Source: Verrucomicrobiota bacterium (GTDB lineage Bacteria; Verrucomicrobiota; Verrucomicrobiia; Opitutales; Opitutaceae). Taken from it: DNA of 64,000 nt. Both the position numbers and the translations under genes were made by a program. Positions 45,139 to 52,625 of this stretch are shown here, in pieces (within the stretch, counting starts at the first letter, position 1; every line of letters begins with the position of its first letter). Below the pieces are notes generated by a model. That model did not search any database and was not told the origin of the DNA. It was given only the letters and a program-made list of their open reading frames with translations. The DNA lies in NCBI GenBank assembly GCA_014584295.1, contig JACTNC010000011.1:1-64000 (forward strand), written 5' to 3'.

Positions 45139-46299
45139 ATGAGTCAGCCTGGTAATCGCCCCCCTGCAGATCTTCCGGAGGTCGCGCAATCCTTTCAGTT
45201 GTTCGGACGCTATGTCGACGGAGCGCCCTATGGCAGCGGCCATATCAACGACACCTTCGTCATCACGATGGATCAGGCCGGACGCCCGGTGCGTTACCTG
45301 CTTCAGCGCATCAATGACCGGGTATTCAAGAATGTGCCGGCATTGATGGAAAACGTTCAACGGGTCACCGACCATGCGCTCGGTGCATCCGCGAAAAGCG
45401 GCGGACATGATTCGCGCCGGGTGCTGACTTTGGTTCGCACGCGTGAGGGCGCGGCCTGGCATCGAGATCCGCACGGCGCATTCTGGAGGTGCTACCTCTT
45501 CATTGAGAATGCCCGGACGCATGACCTGGTTGAAAATGCACGGCAGGCCTATGAGGCAGCGCGGGCCTTTGGTGAATTCCAGCGCATGCTGGTCGACCTT
45601 CGGGGGCCGCGCCTGCATGAGACCATACCCGGGTTTCACAATACCCGGAGCCGCTTCGAAGCCTTTCGACGCGCGGTCGACGCCGACCGTGCGGGTCGGG
45701 TGCGCTCGGTCGGAGCGGAGATCGAGTTTGCGCTTGCCCGCGAGGGCATGGCCGGAGTGGTGCTCGACCTGATGGCCCGCGGCGAGATGCCGGAACGCAT
45801 CACGCACAATGACACGAAATTCAACAATGTGATGCTTGATGAGGCGACCTCCCAGGCGGTGTGTGTGATCGACCTGGATACTGTCATGCCTGGGTCGGCC
45901 CTCTATGATTTCGGCGACATGGTGCGCTCTGCCACCAACTCGGCGGCGGAAGATGAGCCCGATGCTTCCAAGGTGACGATGCGCATGGACATTTTTGAGG
46001 GGCTGGTCTCCGGCTACGCGGCTTCGGCCGGTGCCTTCCTCAATGCTGCCGAGCGCGCCCATCTCGCGTTTGCCGGCAAACTCATCACCTACGAGATCGG
46101 GTTGAGGTTTCTCACCGACCATCTTGAGGGTGACGTCTATTTCAAGACCAAGCGGCAGGGTCACAACCTCGATCGCTGCCGGACGCAGTTTGCGCTTGTG
46201 GCCAGCATTGAGCGGCAGGAAGGCGCAATGCAGGGGCTTGTGGAACGCATCATGAAGACCCATCCGCTGCCGAGCGAATCCGGCAAGGGAGGAAACTGA
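45139..46299 (+). CDS. nahK: N-acetylhexosamine 1-kinase-like phosphotransferase
   Basis: 386 residues of the aminoglycoside-phosphotransferase/choline-kinase fold. The nucleotide loop is GRYVDGAPYGSGHINDTFVI. The catalytic loop RITHNDTKFNNVMLD carries the Asp base and the Mg-binding Asn; the next metal Asp is in CVIDLDTVMPGSALYDFGD. The last two match NahK, which phosphorylates GlcNAc or GalNAc at C1 in the lacto-N-biose pathway; homologues are sometimes misnamed mucin desulfatase. Here GalNAc released from chondroitin is a logical substrate. It is followed after one base by the epimerase gene. Confidence 0.75.
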   Translation: MSQPGNRPPADLPEVAQSFQLFGRYVDGAPYGSGHINDTFVITMDQAGRPVRYLLQRINDRVFKNVPALMENVQRVTDHALGASAKSGGHDSRRVLTLVRTREGAAWHRDPHGAFWRCYLFIENARTHDLVENARQAYEAARAFGEFQRMLVDLRGPRLHETIPGFHNTRSRFEAFRRAVDADRAGRVRSVGAEIEFALAREGMAGVVLDLMARGEMPERITHNDTKFNNVMLDEATSQAVCVIDLDTVMPGSALYDFGDMVRSATNSAAEDEPDASKVTMRMDIFEGLVSGYAASAGAFLNAAERAHLAFAGKLITYEIGLRFLTDHLEGDVYFKTKRQGHNLDRCRTQFALVASIERQEGAMQGLVERIMKTHPLPSESGKGGN

Positions 46300-46300
46300 C

Positions 46301-47227
46301 ATGAGAGTACTTATCACCGGCGGCGCCGGTTTCATCGGCAGCCACATTGCGCAGCAGCTCCAGGGTCGAGCCGAGGTGCGGGTCCTGGACAATCTTCGAA
46401 CGGGCTACCGGCGCAATCTGGACGGCATGAAGGTTGACTTCATCGAAGGCAGCATCCTGGACCGGGCGGTGGTGCGCTCCGCGGTGAAGGGCGTCGACCA
46501 TGTGTTTCATCTTGCAGCCATGGTGAGTGTACCGGAGTCGGTGCAGAATCCCCATGGGTGCGTGGAGCTGAATGTCACCGGCCTGCTCAATGTGCTGGAG
46601 GAATCAGCGGCTGCCGGGGTTCGAAAACTGTGTTTCAGTTCTTCCGCGGCGGTGTATGGCAACAATCCTGTCGTTCCAAAGGTGGAGACGATGCTGCCTG
46701 AGCCGCGGAGCCCGTATGCGGTGACCAAGCTCGACGGCGAGTACTACTGTCGCCAGTTTGCCGAAGACGGTCGCCTTGAGACCGTGGCATTGCGTTTCTT
46801 CAACGTCTTCGGCCCGAGGCAGGATCCCGGCAGCGCCTATGCGGCGGCCGTGCCGATCTTCATGCGGAAGGCGCTCCGAAATGAACCACTCACGATCTAT
46901 GGTGATGGCGGGCAGACGCGCGATTTTGTCTACGTGAAGGACATTGCTGCCGCGAATATCTTTGCGGTCACGACTCCCGGTCTCACGGGAGTTTTCAATG
47001 CAGGCTATGGCGGACAGATCACGGTGCTTGAACTGGCCCGACGCATCATCGACCATGCGGGCTCACGCTCGGAGATTGTGCACGCTCCTGAGCGTGCCGG
47101 GGACGTCCGCCATTCCCGGGCGAGCGTCGATGCCTTGCGTGCCGCGGGTTTTGTACCGGTCAGCTCCTTCGATGCAGGCCTGGCGGAGACTCTGGCTTAC
47201 TTCCGCGAGACTGGATCCGCTTCCTGA
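46301..47227 (+). CDS. NAD-dependent sugar-nucleotide epimerase (GalE-like)
   Basis: 308 residues of the extended short-chain dehydrogenase family. VLITGGAGFIGSHIA is the NAD motif, the catalytic Ser/Tyr/Lys lie in SSSAAVYG and RSPYAVTKLDGEYY, and FFNVFGPRQDP with IYGDGGQTRDFVYVKD is typical of UDP-glucose/UDP-GlcNAc 4-epimerases. A clear GGAGG sits just before the ATG, inside the kinase stop region, so the two genes are cotranscribed. Kinase plus epimerase would turn GalNAc into UDP-GlcNAc if a uridylyltransferase is supplied from elsewhere. Confidence 0.85.
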   Translation: MRVLITGGAGFIGSHIAQQLQGRAEVRVLDNLRTGYRRNLDGMKVDFIEGSILDRAVVRSAVKGVDHVFHLAAMVSVPESVQNPHGCVELNVTGLLNVLEESAAAGVRKLCFSSSAAVYGNNPVVPKVETMLPEPRSPYAVTKLDGEYYCRQFAEDGRLETVALRFFNVFGPRQDPGSAYAAAVPIFMRKALRNEPLTIYGDGGQTRDFVYVKDIAAANIFAVTTPGLTGVFNAGYGGQITVLELARRIIDHAGSRSEIVHAPERAGDVRHSRASVDALRAAGFVPVSSFDAGLAETLAYFRETGSAS

Positions 47228-47381
47228 AAAAGCATGGTAGTCATGGTCCCGGCGCTTTAGTGGTTGTGCCGCAAATTCCGGACAGGATTCCACTATGGCC
47301 TTCTGAATCTCCAATAAGCGTTCAAATCTGATTCTCTGTCGCGCTCAAATCCCGGCGTCGCCGAAGTCCCCAAGAAATCCC

Positions 47382-49262
47382 ATGAAGTTACTCCTCCTCG
47401 ATTGGATTGTCGCCCTGCTTTCGATGGGCATCTGTTTCGTTCCCGCCCTGTTTTTCGGCAAGCGTGCGGGCAAGGATACGTCTGAGTTCTTTGCCTCGGG
47501 CCGGTCGGTGCCGTGGTGGCTTGCGGGACTTTCCATGGTTGCGACCACGTTCAGCAGTGACACGCCGAATTGGGTGACGCAGCAGGTGCGTCAGTATGGC
47601 GTGGCCGGCAACTGGCAGTGGTGGGCATTCGTGCTTACCGGCGTCTCGACGGTATTTTTCTTTGCGCGGCTGTGGCGCCGCTCTGGAGTCATGACGGATC
47701 TCGAGTTCTATGAGTTGCGGTATTCGGGCAGGGCGGCGTCGGTCGTGCGGGGCTTCCGGGCCATCTATCTTGGGCTGTTCTTCAACTGCTTCATCATGGC
47801 CATGGTCACGCTCGCAGCCTGCAAGATCGCGAACATCCTTTTTGGCATGCCGCCGTGGCAGACGATTGTGATCTGCGGCGTGCTCAATGTCGCCTTCGCT
47901 GCGCATTCGGGACTCTGGGGCGTGCTGGTCATCGACATGGTGCAGTTCTTCATCAAGATGACAGCGGTGGTTGCGGCGGCCTACTATGGGCTGGTGGCGG
48001 TGGCTGAGCAGACCGGGGCGGGGGCAGGGGCGGTGGCGGGACTCAGGAAACTTGTGACAGTACTCGGTGGCCAGCAGGTCAATCTCGGAAGCGATGGGCA
48101 GCCCGTGCTATCCGCCATTGATGGTCATGGGCAGCCGATGCTGGATATCCTGCCGAATTTTGCGATGAGCGAACTGGCCCTGATGATATTCATCGTGCCG
48201 ATCGCCATTGGCTGGTGGGCCAACTGGTACCCGGGCGCGGAACCGGGAGGGGGCAGTTACATTGCGCAGCGTATGCTGGCATCGAAGTCCGAAAAGGATG
48301 CACTGGGTGCCACGCTGTTCTTTAACTTTGCGCACTACGTCTTGCGCCCATGGCCGTGGATCATCACCGCGTTGTGCTCGATCATCATCTTTCCGGAGCT
48401 CAAGGACATACAGGCAGCGTTTCCCAATGCGGATCCAGCGCTGATCGGCCACGACAGTGCCTTTCCCGCGATGTTGAAATTCCTGCCCGTGGGATTTGTT
48501 GGTTTGATGGTTGGCGGACTCATTTCGGCCAATTCGTCCACGATTCTGACTCACCTCAATTGGGGCTCCTCCTACCTGGTTCACGATTTCTACCGGCGAT
48601 TTGTCGCACCCAAGGCCGACGAGCGGCACTACGTGGAGGTGGGACGGATTTGCACGGTTGTGTTGTATGTGATCGCGGCATTGTTGAGCACGGTCCTGGA
48701 TACGGCGCAGGACGCGTTTGAGGTGCTGATTTCCATTGGTGCGGGGACCGGCCTGCTGTACCTGCTCCGCTGGTTCTGGTGGCGGATCAATGCGTGGTGC
48801 GAGATCGTCGCGATGATCAGCTCCTTCGTAATCACGATCGTATTTTTCCTCATGAAAAAGGCGGGACACCCTCAGCCATTCGCCCATGCTGTCCTGTATT
48901 CGGTGGCGCTGACCACGGTGTGCTGGCTGATCACGGCTTTTGTGAGCGCGCCCACGAATCAGCAGCACCTCATCGCCTTCTTTCGCAAGGTGCACCCCGC
49001 CGGACCCGGCTGGGGCAGGATCCGACGTCTGGCCGGAATGTCGGAATCGGAATCACATGGCGACCACATGGGCATGGCCGCACTGGGATGGGTTACCGGC
49101 TGTGTGGCGATCTGGTCAGCGCTTTTTGCCATCGGCAATTTCCTGTATGGACGCACACAACAAGCCATTGTACTCACGGTCACGTTCTGCATCAGTGGAG
49201 CGATCGTACTTTACGTGATCAACCGGCTTTGGGCGCGAAACAACGAGAAAGCACAGCCGTGA
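47382..49262 (+). CDS. Sodium:solute symporter (SSS family)
   Basis: 626 residues with about 13-14 transmembrane segments. The first helix is LLLDWIVALLSMGICFVPAL. GKRAGKDTSEFFASGRSVPW and the following GLSMVATTFSSDTPNWV form the family's sodium-site region; further match at GLMVGGLISANSSTILTHLN. The C-terminal extension (QQHLIAFFRKVHPAGPGWGR) is usual for the verrucomicrobial subgroup. It could import the mono- or disaccharides released by the lyase and sulfatases across the inner membrane. It follows the epimerase by 154 bp without a visible terminator. Confidence 0.9.
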   Translation: MKLLLLDWIVALLSMGICFVPALFFGKRAGKDTSEFFASGRSVPWWLAGLSMVATTFSSDTPNWVTQQVRQYGVAGNWQWWAFVLTGVSTVFFFARLWRRSGVMTDLEFYELRYSGRAASVVRGFRAIYLGLFFNCFIMAMVTLAACKIANILFGMPPWQTIVICGVLNVAFAAHSGLWGVLVIDMVQFFIKMTAVVAAAYYGLVAVAEQTGAGAGAVAGLRKLVTVLGGQQVNLGSDGQPVLSAIDGHGQPMLDILPNFAMSELALMIFIVPIAIGWWANWYPGAEPGGGSYIAQRMLASKSEKDALGATLFFNFAHYVLRPWPWIITALCSIIIFPELKDIQAAFPNADPALIGHDSAFPAMLKFLPVGFVGLMVGGLISANSSTILTHLNWGSSYLVHDFYRRFVAPKADERHYVEVGRICTVVLYVIAALLSTVLDTAQDAFEVLISIGAGTGLLYLLRWFWWRINAWCEIVAMISSFVITIVFFLMKKAGHPQPFAHAVLYSVALTTVCWLITAFVSAPTNQQHLIAFFRKVHPAGPGWGRIRRLAGMSESESHGDHMGMAALGWVTGCVAIWSALFAIGNFLYGRTQQAIVLTVTFCISGAIVLYVINRLWARNNEKAQP

Positions 49263-49372
49263 TTGCGCTGCGTTCAGCGCTTGAACTCGTGAACCGCCGG
49301 GCTGTCGTGCCTCCTGCGTCGGCAATGGACGGTTCATCCACCGAAGGACATTGAAGGAGCGCGATTGATACC

Positions 49373-50338
49373 ATGCCGCGATCGCCGAGAAAGTCCGCTG
49401 CCCGGGCAGGATTTCCTGATTCGGATTGCCGTGCGATCGCCTCGATTGTTGATCGCATCTCCAACCCAACCGATCTCTTTTCCGGGGCTAGAATCGCGGA
49501 TGCCCTGCTTGCGGACAACATTGTTGCCTTCAAGCGGACTTCAGCGGCGATGCTGCGGCCGCATGGGGTGACGCACAACTACCATCATCGGTTCGAACTG
49601 GTGCTGCCGCTTGTGAGGGGAGGGCGCATACACGTTGACGACGTATCGCACAGGCTGATGCCCGGGCAGACGATCCTTATTTTTCCCTATCAGTTTCATC
49701 ACTATCTCGACGTCGAAGCCGGGACCATTCGCTGGCTCTTCATCACGTTTGAATCTGTCAATGACAAGGAATTGCTGCCGCTGAGGAATTCACCGCGATT
49801 GCTGACAAGACGGGACATGGCATTCCTGCGTGAGATGGTGGCCATGATTCCAGGGTCTTCGGATAACTCGGCGAAGAGAGTCGAGCTGATTCTGAAGCTG
49901 TCGGTGTTTCTTCGTCGCCTGCTTGCTGCGCAAGCGGTGAGCGCCTCCGACGGGAAAGAGATTGCCGGGAGCGATCCACACGGTCCTCTTCTGGAGTCGA
50001 TCAATTCCCATGTCCGCGCCAACCTGAACGAATCACTCAAGATTACGGATCTGGCGAAACTTACGGGATACTCGGTGAGTTATCTGGGTGCCGTTTTCCG
50101 GAAGCAATACGGTGTCAGCCTGGGTGGCTACATGCGAAACTCCCGGCTCTCAATGGCGGCCTCGCTGCTTGCTCGCGGTGAATACGGGCGCATTGAAGAC
50201 ATCGCGAAAGCCTGTGGATTTGAATCGATTTTCGCATTCAGCCGGGCTTTCAAGAAGGCGATGGGAGTCTCGCCCAGGGAATATGGCAAACAGGTGAAGG
50301 CGCGCGCGAATCCCCTCCAGGTGTCAGATCGCGATTGA
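49373..50338 (+). CDS. AraC-family transcriptional regulator
   Basis: 321 residues. N-terminal cupin sensor (LPLVRGGRIHVDDVSHRLMP, then GQTILIFPYQFHHYLDVEAG) and two C-terminal helix-turn-helix motifs (LKITDLAKLTGYSVSYLGAV and YGRIEDIAKACGFESIFAFS), closed by the AraC signature FKKAMGVSPREY. It lies downstream of the symporter and is the only AraC regulator in view, so it is the natural candidate activator of the glycosaminoglycan genes. GAAGGAG is found about a dozen bases before the ATG. Confidence 0.92.
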   Translation: MPRSPRKSAARAGFPDSDCRAIASIVDRISNPTDLFSGARIADALLADNIVAFKRTSAAMLRPHGVTHNYHHRFELVLPLVRGGRIHVDDVSHRLMPGQTILIFPYQFHHYLDVEAGTIRWLFITFESVNDKELLPLRNSPRLLTRRDMAFLREMVAMIPGSSDNSAKRVELILKLSVFLRRLLAAQAVSASDGKEIAGSDPHGPLLESINSHVRANLNESLKITDLAKLTGYSVSYLGAVFRKQYGVSLGGYMRNSRLSMAASLLARGEYGRIEDIAKACGFESIFAFSRAFKKAMGVSPREYGKQVKARANPLQVSDRD

Positions 50339-50357
50339 TCGTTCCCGTCAAAGGAAG

Positions 50358-51413
50358 TCAGGTCTGGGCGTTGGCCATTTCACGAGTTACGGCGTGACAC
50401 AGCGGTTCGCCTTGGACAAATCGCCGAAATTCCTCGACCATCGCCCAGCCGAGACGCCGGCATTCGGGCCCGAGTGAGCCGGCGATGTGCGGTGTAAGAA
50501 ACACATTGGGGAGATCGTAGAGCGGGCTGTCGGGGACTGGAGGCTCGGGGCTCGTGACATCGAGGAGAGCCTGCACATCGGGTCGCTCCTTCAGGAATGC
50601 AATCAAATCGGGTTCGTGAACCAGCCGGCCTCGTGCCGTGTTGATGAAGGTGGCCCCGGGCTTGAGACGCCTGAGAAGAGCACCGTTGATGAAGCCCGTT
50701 GTTTCCGCGTTCAGTGGTGTATGAAGCGATACGACATCACTACGTTCCATCAGGCTTTCCAGCGAGACTGATTCGATGCCCAGCTCGCGGAAGCGAGCAG
50801 CCGGGAGGTGGGGATCGTGCGCAATGATCTTGACGTCGAATGACCGGAGCAGCCTGAGAACCTCCCGTCCAATCAGTCCCAGCGAGACGAGTCCGACTGT
50901 GGCTCCGCGAACGCCGGGAACGTGGGGAAACGTCCGGGGAAATGCACGATCGCGGCAAACCTGCCGGTTGAGCATCCATGCCTGTTTGAGTGAAAGCAGG
51001 ATTGCGCCCAGGGTGAATTCTGCGACGGGTACGGCGTTGGCGGCGCTTGCGGTCGAAATCGGTATAGCGCGGCTCCAGAAGGCATCTGACACCAACTGTC
51101 GGATTGTACCACCTGCGTGGAAAACCGCGCGCAGTCTGGGGAGCCTTTGAAGCAGGGGCTCATCCAGCCGGGGGCTGTGCCAGCCCGTAAACAGCAGTTC
51201 GACACTACCCAGCTGGTTCCTCCAGTCCGATTGCGGTTCGTGCGGCCCGAGTGGCTTTGGAGAGATCAAGATCGATTTTGCGCCGATCGCCTTCAGGCAT
51301 TCGTCACCGTAGACAAGTTCGAATACATCCGGTGGCACCAGGAGCGCGGCGCAGGGCATGGTGCGCGAATTTTCGGATTCCACGAGGGTGAGCGACGCGC
51401 TTTGGGGAGACAT
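50358..51413 (-). CDS. D-isomer-specific 2-hydroxyacid dehydrogenase
   Basis: About 351 residues. The NAD domain has VGLVSLGLIGREVLRLL and the adenosine-binding Asp in IIAHDPH. The catalytic Arg is in NTARGRLVHEPDL, the Glu in TSPEPPVPDSPL and the His in FLTPHIAGS, which completes the family triad. Enzymes of this type interconvert 2-hydroxy and 2-keto acids. Start chosen at ATG 51413; ATG 51359 (before PCAALLVPP) is possible, and the longer frame begins only at a TTG inside the divergent regulator's leader. Probably controlled by that regulator. Convergent with the AraC gene. Confidence 0.87.
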   Translation of the reverse strand: MSPQSASLTLVESENSRTMPCAALLVPPDVFELVYGDECLKAIGAKSILISPKPLGPHEPQSDWRNQLGSVELLFTGWHSPRLDEPLLQRLPRLRAVFHAGGTIRQLVSDAFWSRAIPISTASAANAVPVAEFTLGAILLSLKQAWMLNRQVCRDRAFPRTFPHVPGVRGATVGLVSLGLIGREVLRLLRSFDVKIIAHDPHLPAARFRELGIESVSLESLMERSDVVSLHTPLNAETTGFINGALLRRLKPGATFINTARGRLVHEPDLIAFLKERPDVQALLDVTSPEPPVPDSPLYDLPNVFLTPHIAGSLGPECRRLGWAMVEEFRRFVQGEPLCHAVTREMANAQT

Positions 51414-51450
51414 GACGTGAGGCTGAGCGACGTGAATTTCGCTGACAATA

Positions 51451-51466
51451 GTGTCGCTACTGACAC
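51451..51466. promoter_or_regulatory. Candidate operator between dehydrogenase and LacI regulator
   Basis: GTGTCGCTACTGACAC contains a perfect 5-bp inverted repeat (GTGTC/GACAC) around six bases. It lies 11 bp before the regulator start and 37 bp before the divergent dehydrogenase start, a standard position for a LacI-type site acting on both genes. Confidence 0.4.
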
Positions 51467-51477
51467 AGTTGAGTAGA

Positions 51478-52515
51478 ATGAAACCCAAGCCGACGATGGA
51501 AGACGTTGCTCGTGCGTCGGGCTATTCACGTTCTGCCGTATCGCTCGCGTTGCGCGGGGATTCCAGCATCCCGGAAAACACACGGATGCGCATCGCAATG
51601 GTTGCGAGGAAACTGGGTTACAGCACCAACCCGCTCATCTCGGCCCTCATGAGTCTGCAGCGTCAAAGACGCCCGATCATGGGTGTCACAACGTCTGTCG
51701 CCTACCTGACTCACCTGCCTTCCGATCAATGGCGAAAGGCTGACTTCTATGTGAGCATGTTCAACGGAGCCTCCGATCGCCTGGCGGAGATGGGCTGCCG
51801 GCTTGAGGAATTTGGGTTGAGAGACGCGGGAATGACTTCGACGCGGATGCGCGAGATCTTGCGCGCGCGAAACATTCACGCCGTCATCGTGGCCCCCATG
51901 CCCCATGATGAAACCCAGGTGGATTTTGATTTTTCCGGACTGGCTGTTGTTGGGCTTGGCATGAGCGTCAGCAAGCCCGTGATCGAGCGTGTTGCCAGCG
52001 ATCATTTCCAGTCGGCCGTACTTGCGGTCGACCAATGTGTGGCACTCGGCTATCGCCGAATCGGTCTGGTGCTCAGCCGGGAGACATCGAGGCGGCTGGA
52101 CCATCGGTGGCTTGGTGGCTATCGCTTTGCCATTGAGGAGCACCATCTTGAGGAACGGATCGCGCCCCTGGCGACCGAACTGCAGGCTGAACTTGTTGCC
52201 GCCCTACCATCGTGGCTTCGCACGCAACGACCCGACGTGGTCATCCTTGGCAACGCCGAACTCGAACTGCAGGCGAAGGTGCCACCCTCGGTTGGAATGG
52301 TTTCACTGGGTGTCGACAGACTTGATGGACCGATGACTGGGATCTATCAGAACTATCCGCTGATCGGAAGTGTTGCGGCCGAGAGGGCGCTGGCGAATCT
52401 CTATACGAACAGCTTTGGACCCAGAGAGGAGGCGCATCTTCACCTGGTTGCGGGAGTGTGGGCCAAGGGGGAAACCGCTCCTGGTCCGAGACGCAGGCGG
52501 AAGGTGGGCGTATAG
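51478..52515 (+). CDS. LacI-family transcriptional regulator
   Basis: 345 residues. HTH at the N-terminus (TMEDVARASGYSRSAVSLAL, RGDSSIPENTRMRIAMVA), followed by the LGYSTNPLISALMSLQRQ segment frequent in Opitutaceae regulators, then an effector-binding domain (SVAYLTHLPSDQWRKADFY ... ARNIHAVIVAPMP ... ALGYRRIGLVLSR). The ATG at the HTH is preferred over a GTG nine codons upstream that would overlap the palindromic site. It probably controls the divergent dehydrogenase and perhaps the TonB receptor 110 bp downstream. Confidence 0.9.
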   Translation: MKPKPTMEDVARASGYSRSAVSLALRGDSSIPENTRMRIAMVARKLGYSTNPLISALMSLQRQRRPIMGVTTSVAYLTHLPSDQWRKADFYVSMFNGASDRLAEMGCRLEEFGLRDAGMTSTRMREILRARNIHAVIVAPMPHDETQVDFDFSGLAVVGLGMSVSKPVIERVASDHFQSAVLAVDQCVALGYRRIGLVLSRETSRRLDHRWLGGYRFAIEEHHLEERIAPLATELQAELVAALPSWLRTQRPDVVILGNAELELQAKVPPSVGMVSLGVDRLDGPMTGIYQNYPLIGSVAAERALANLYTNSFGPREEAHLHLVAGVWAKGETAPGPRRRRKVGV

Positions 52516-52625
52516 AGTCAACTCCATGGTTACTCAACGGCGTCAATAACGTGTCGCTTGGCGGATTGTCATGCTGGGCGTAGGAGTTCGGCGGCTTCGA
52601 AATTTGGCCCTGCGACCCCCGCCCT

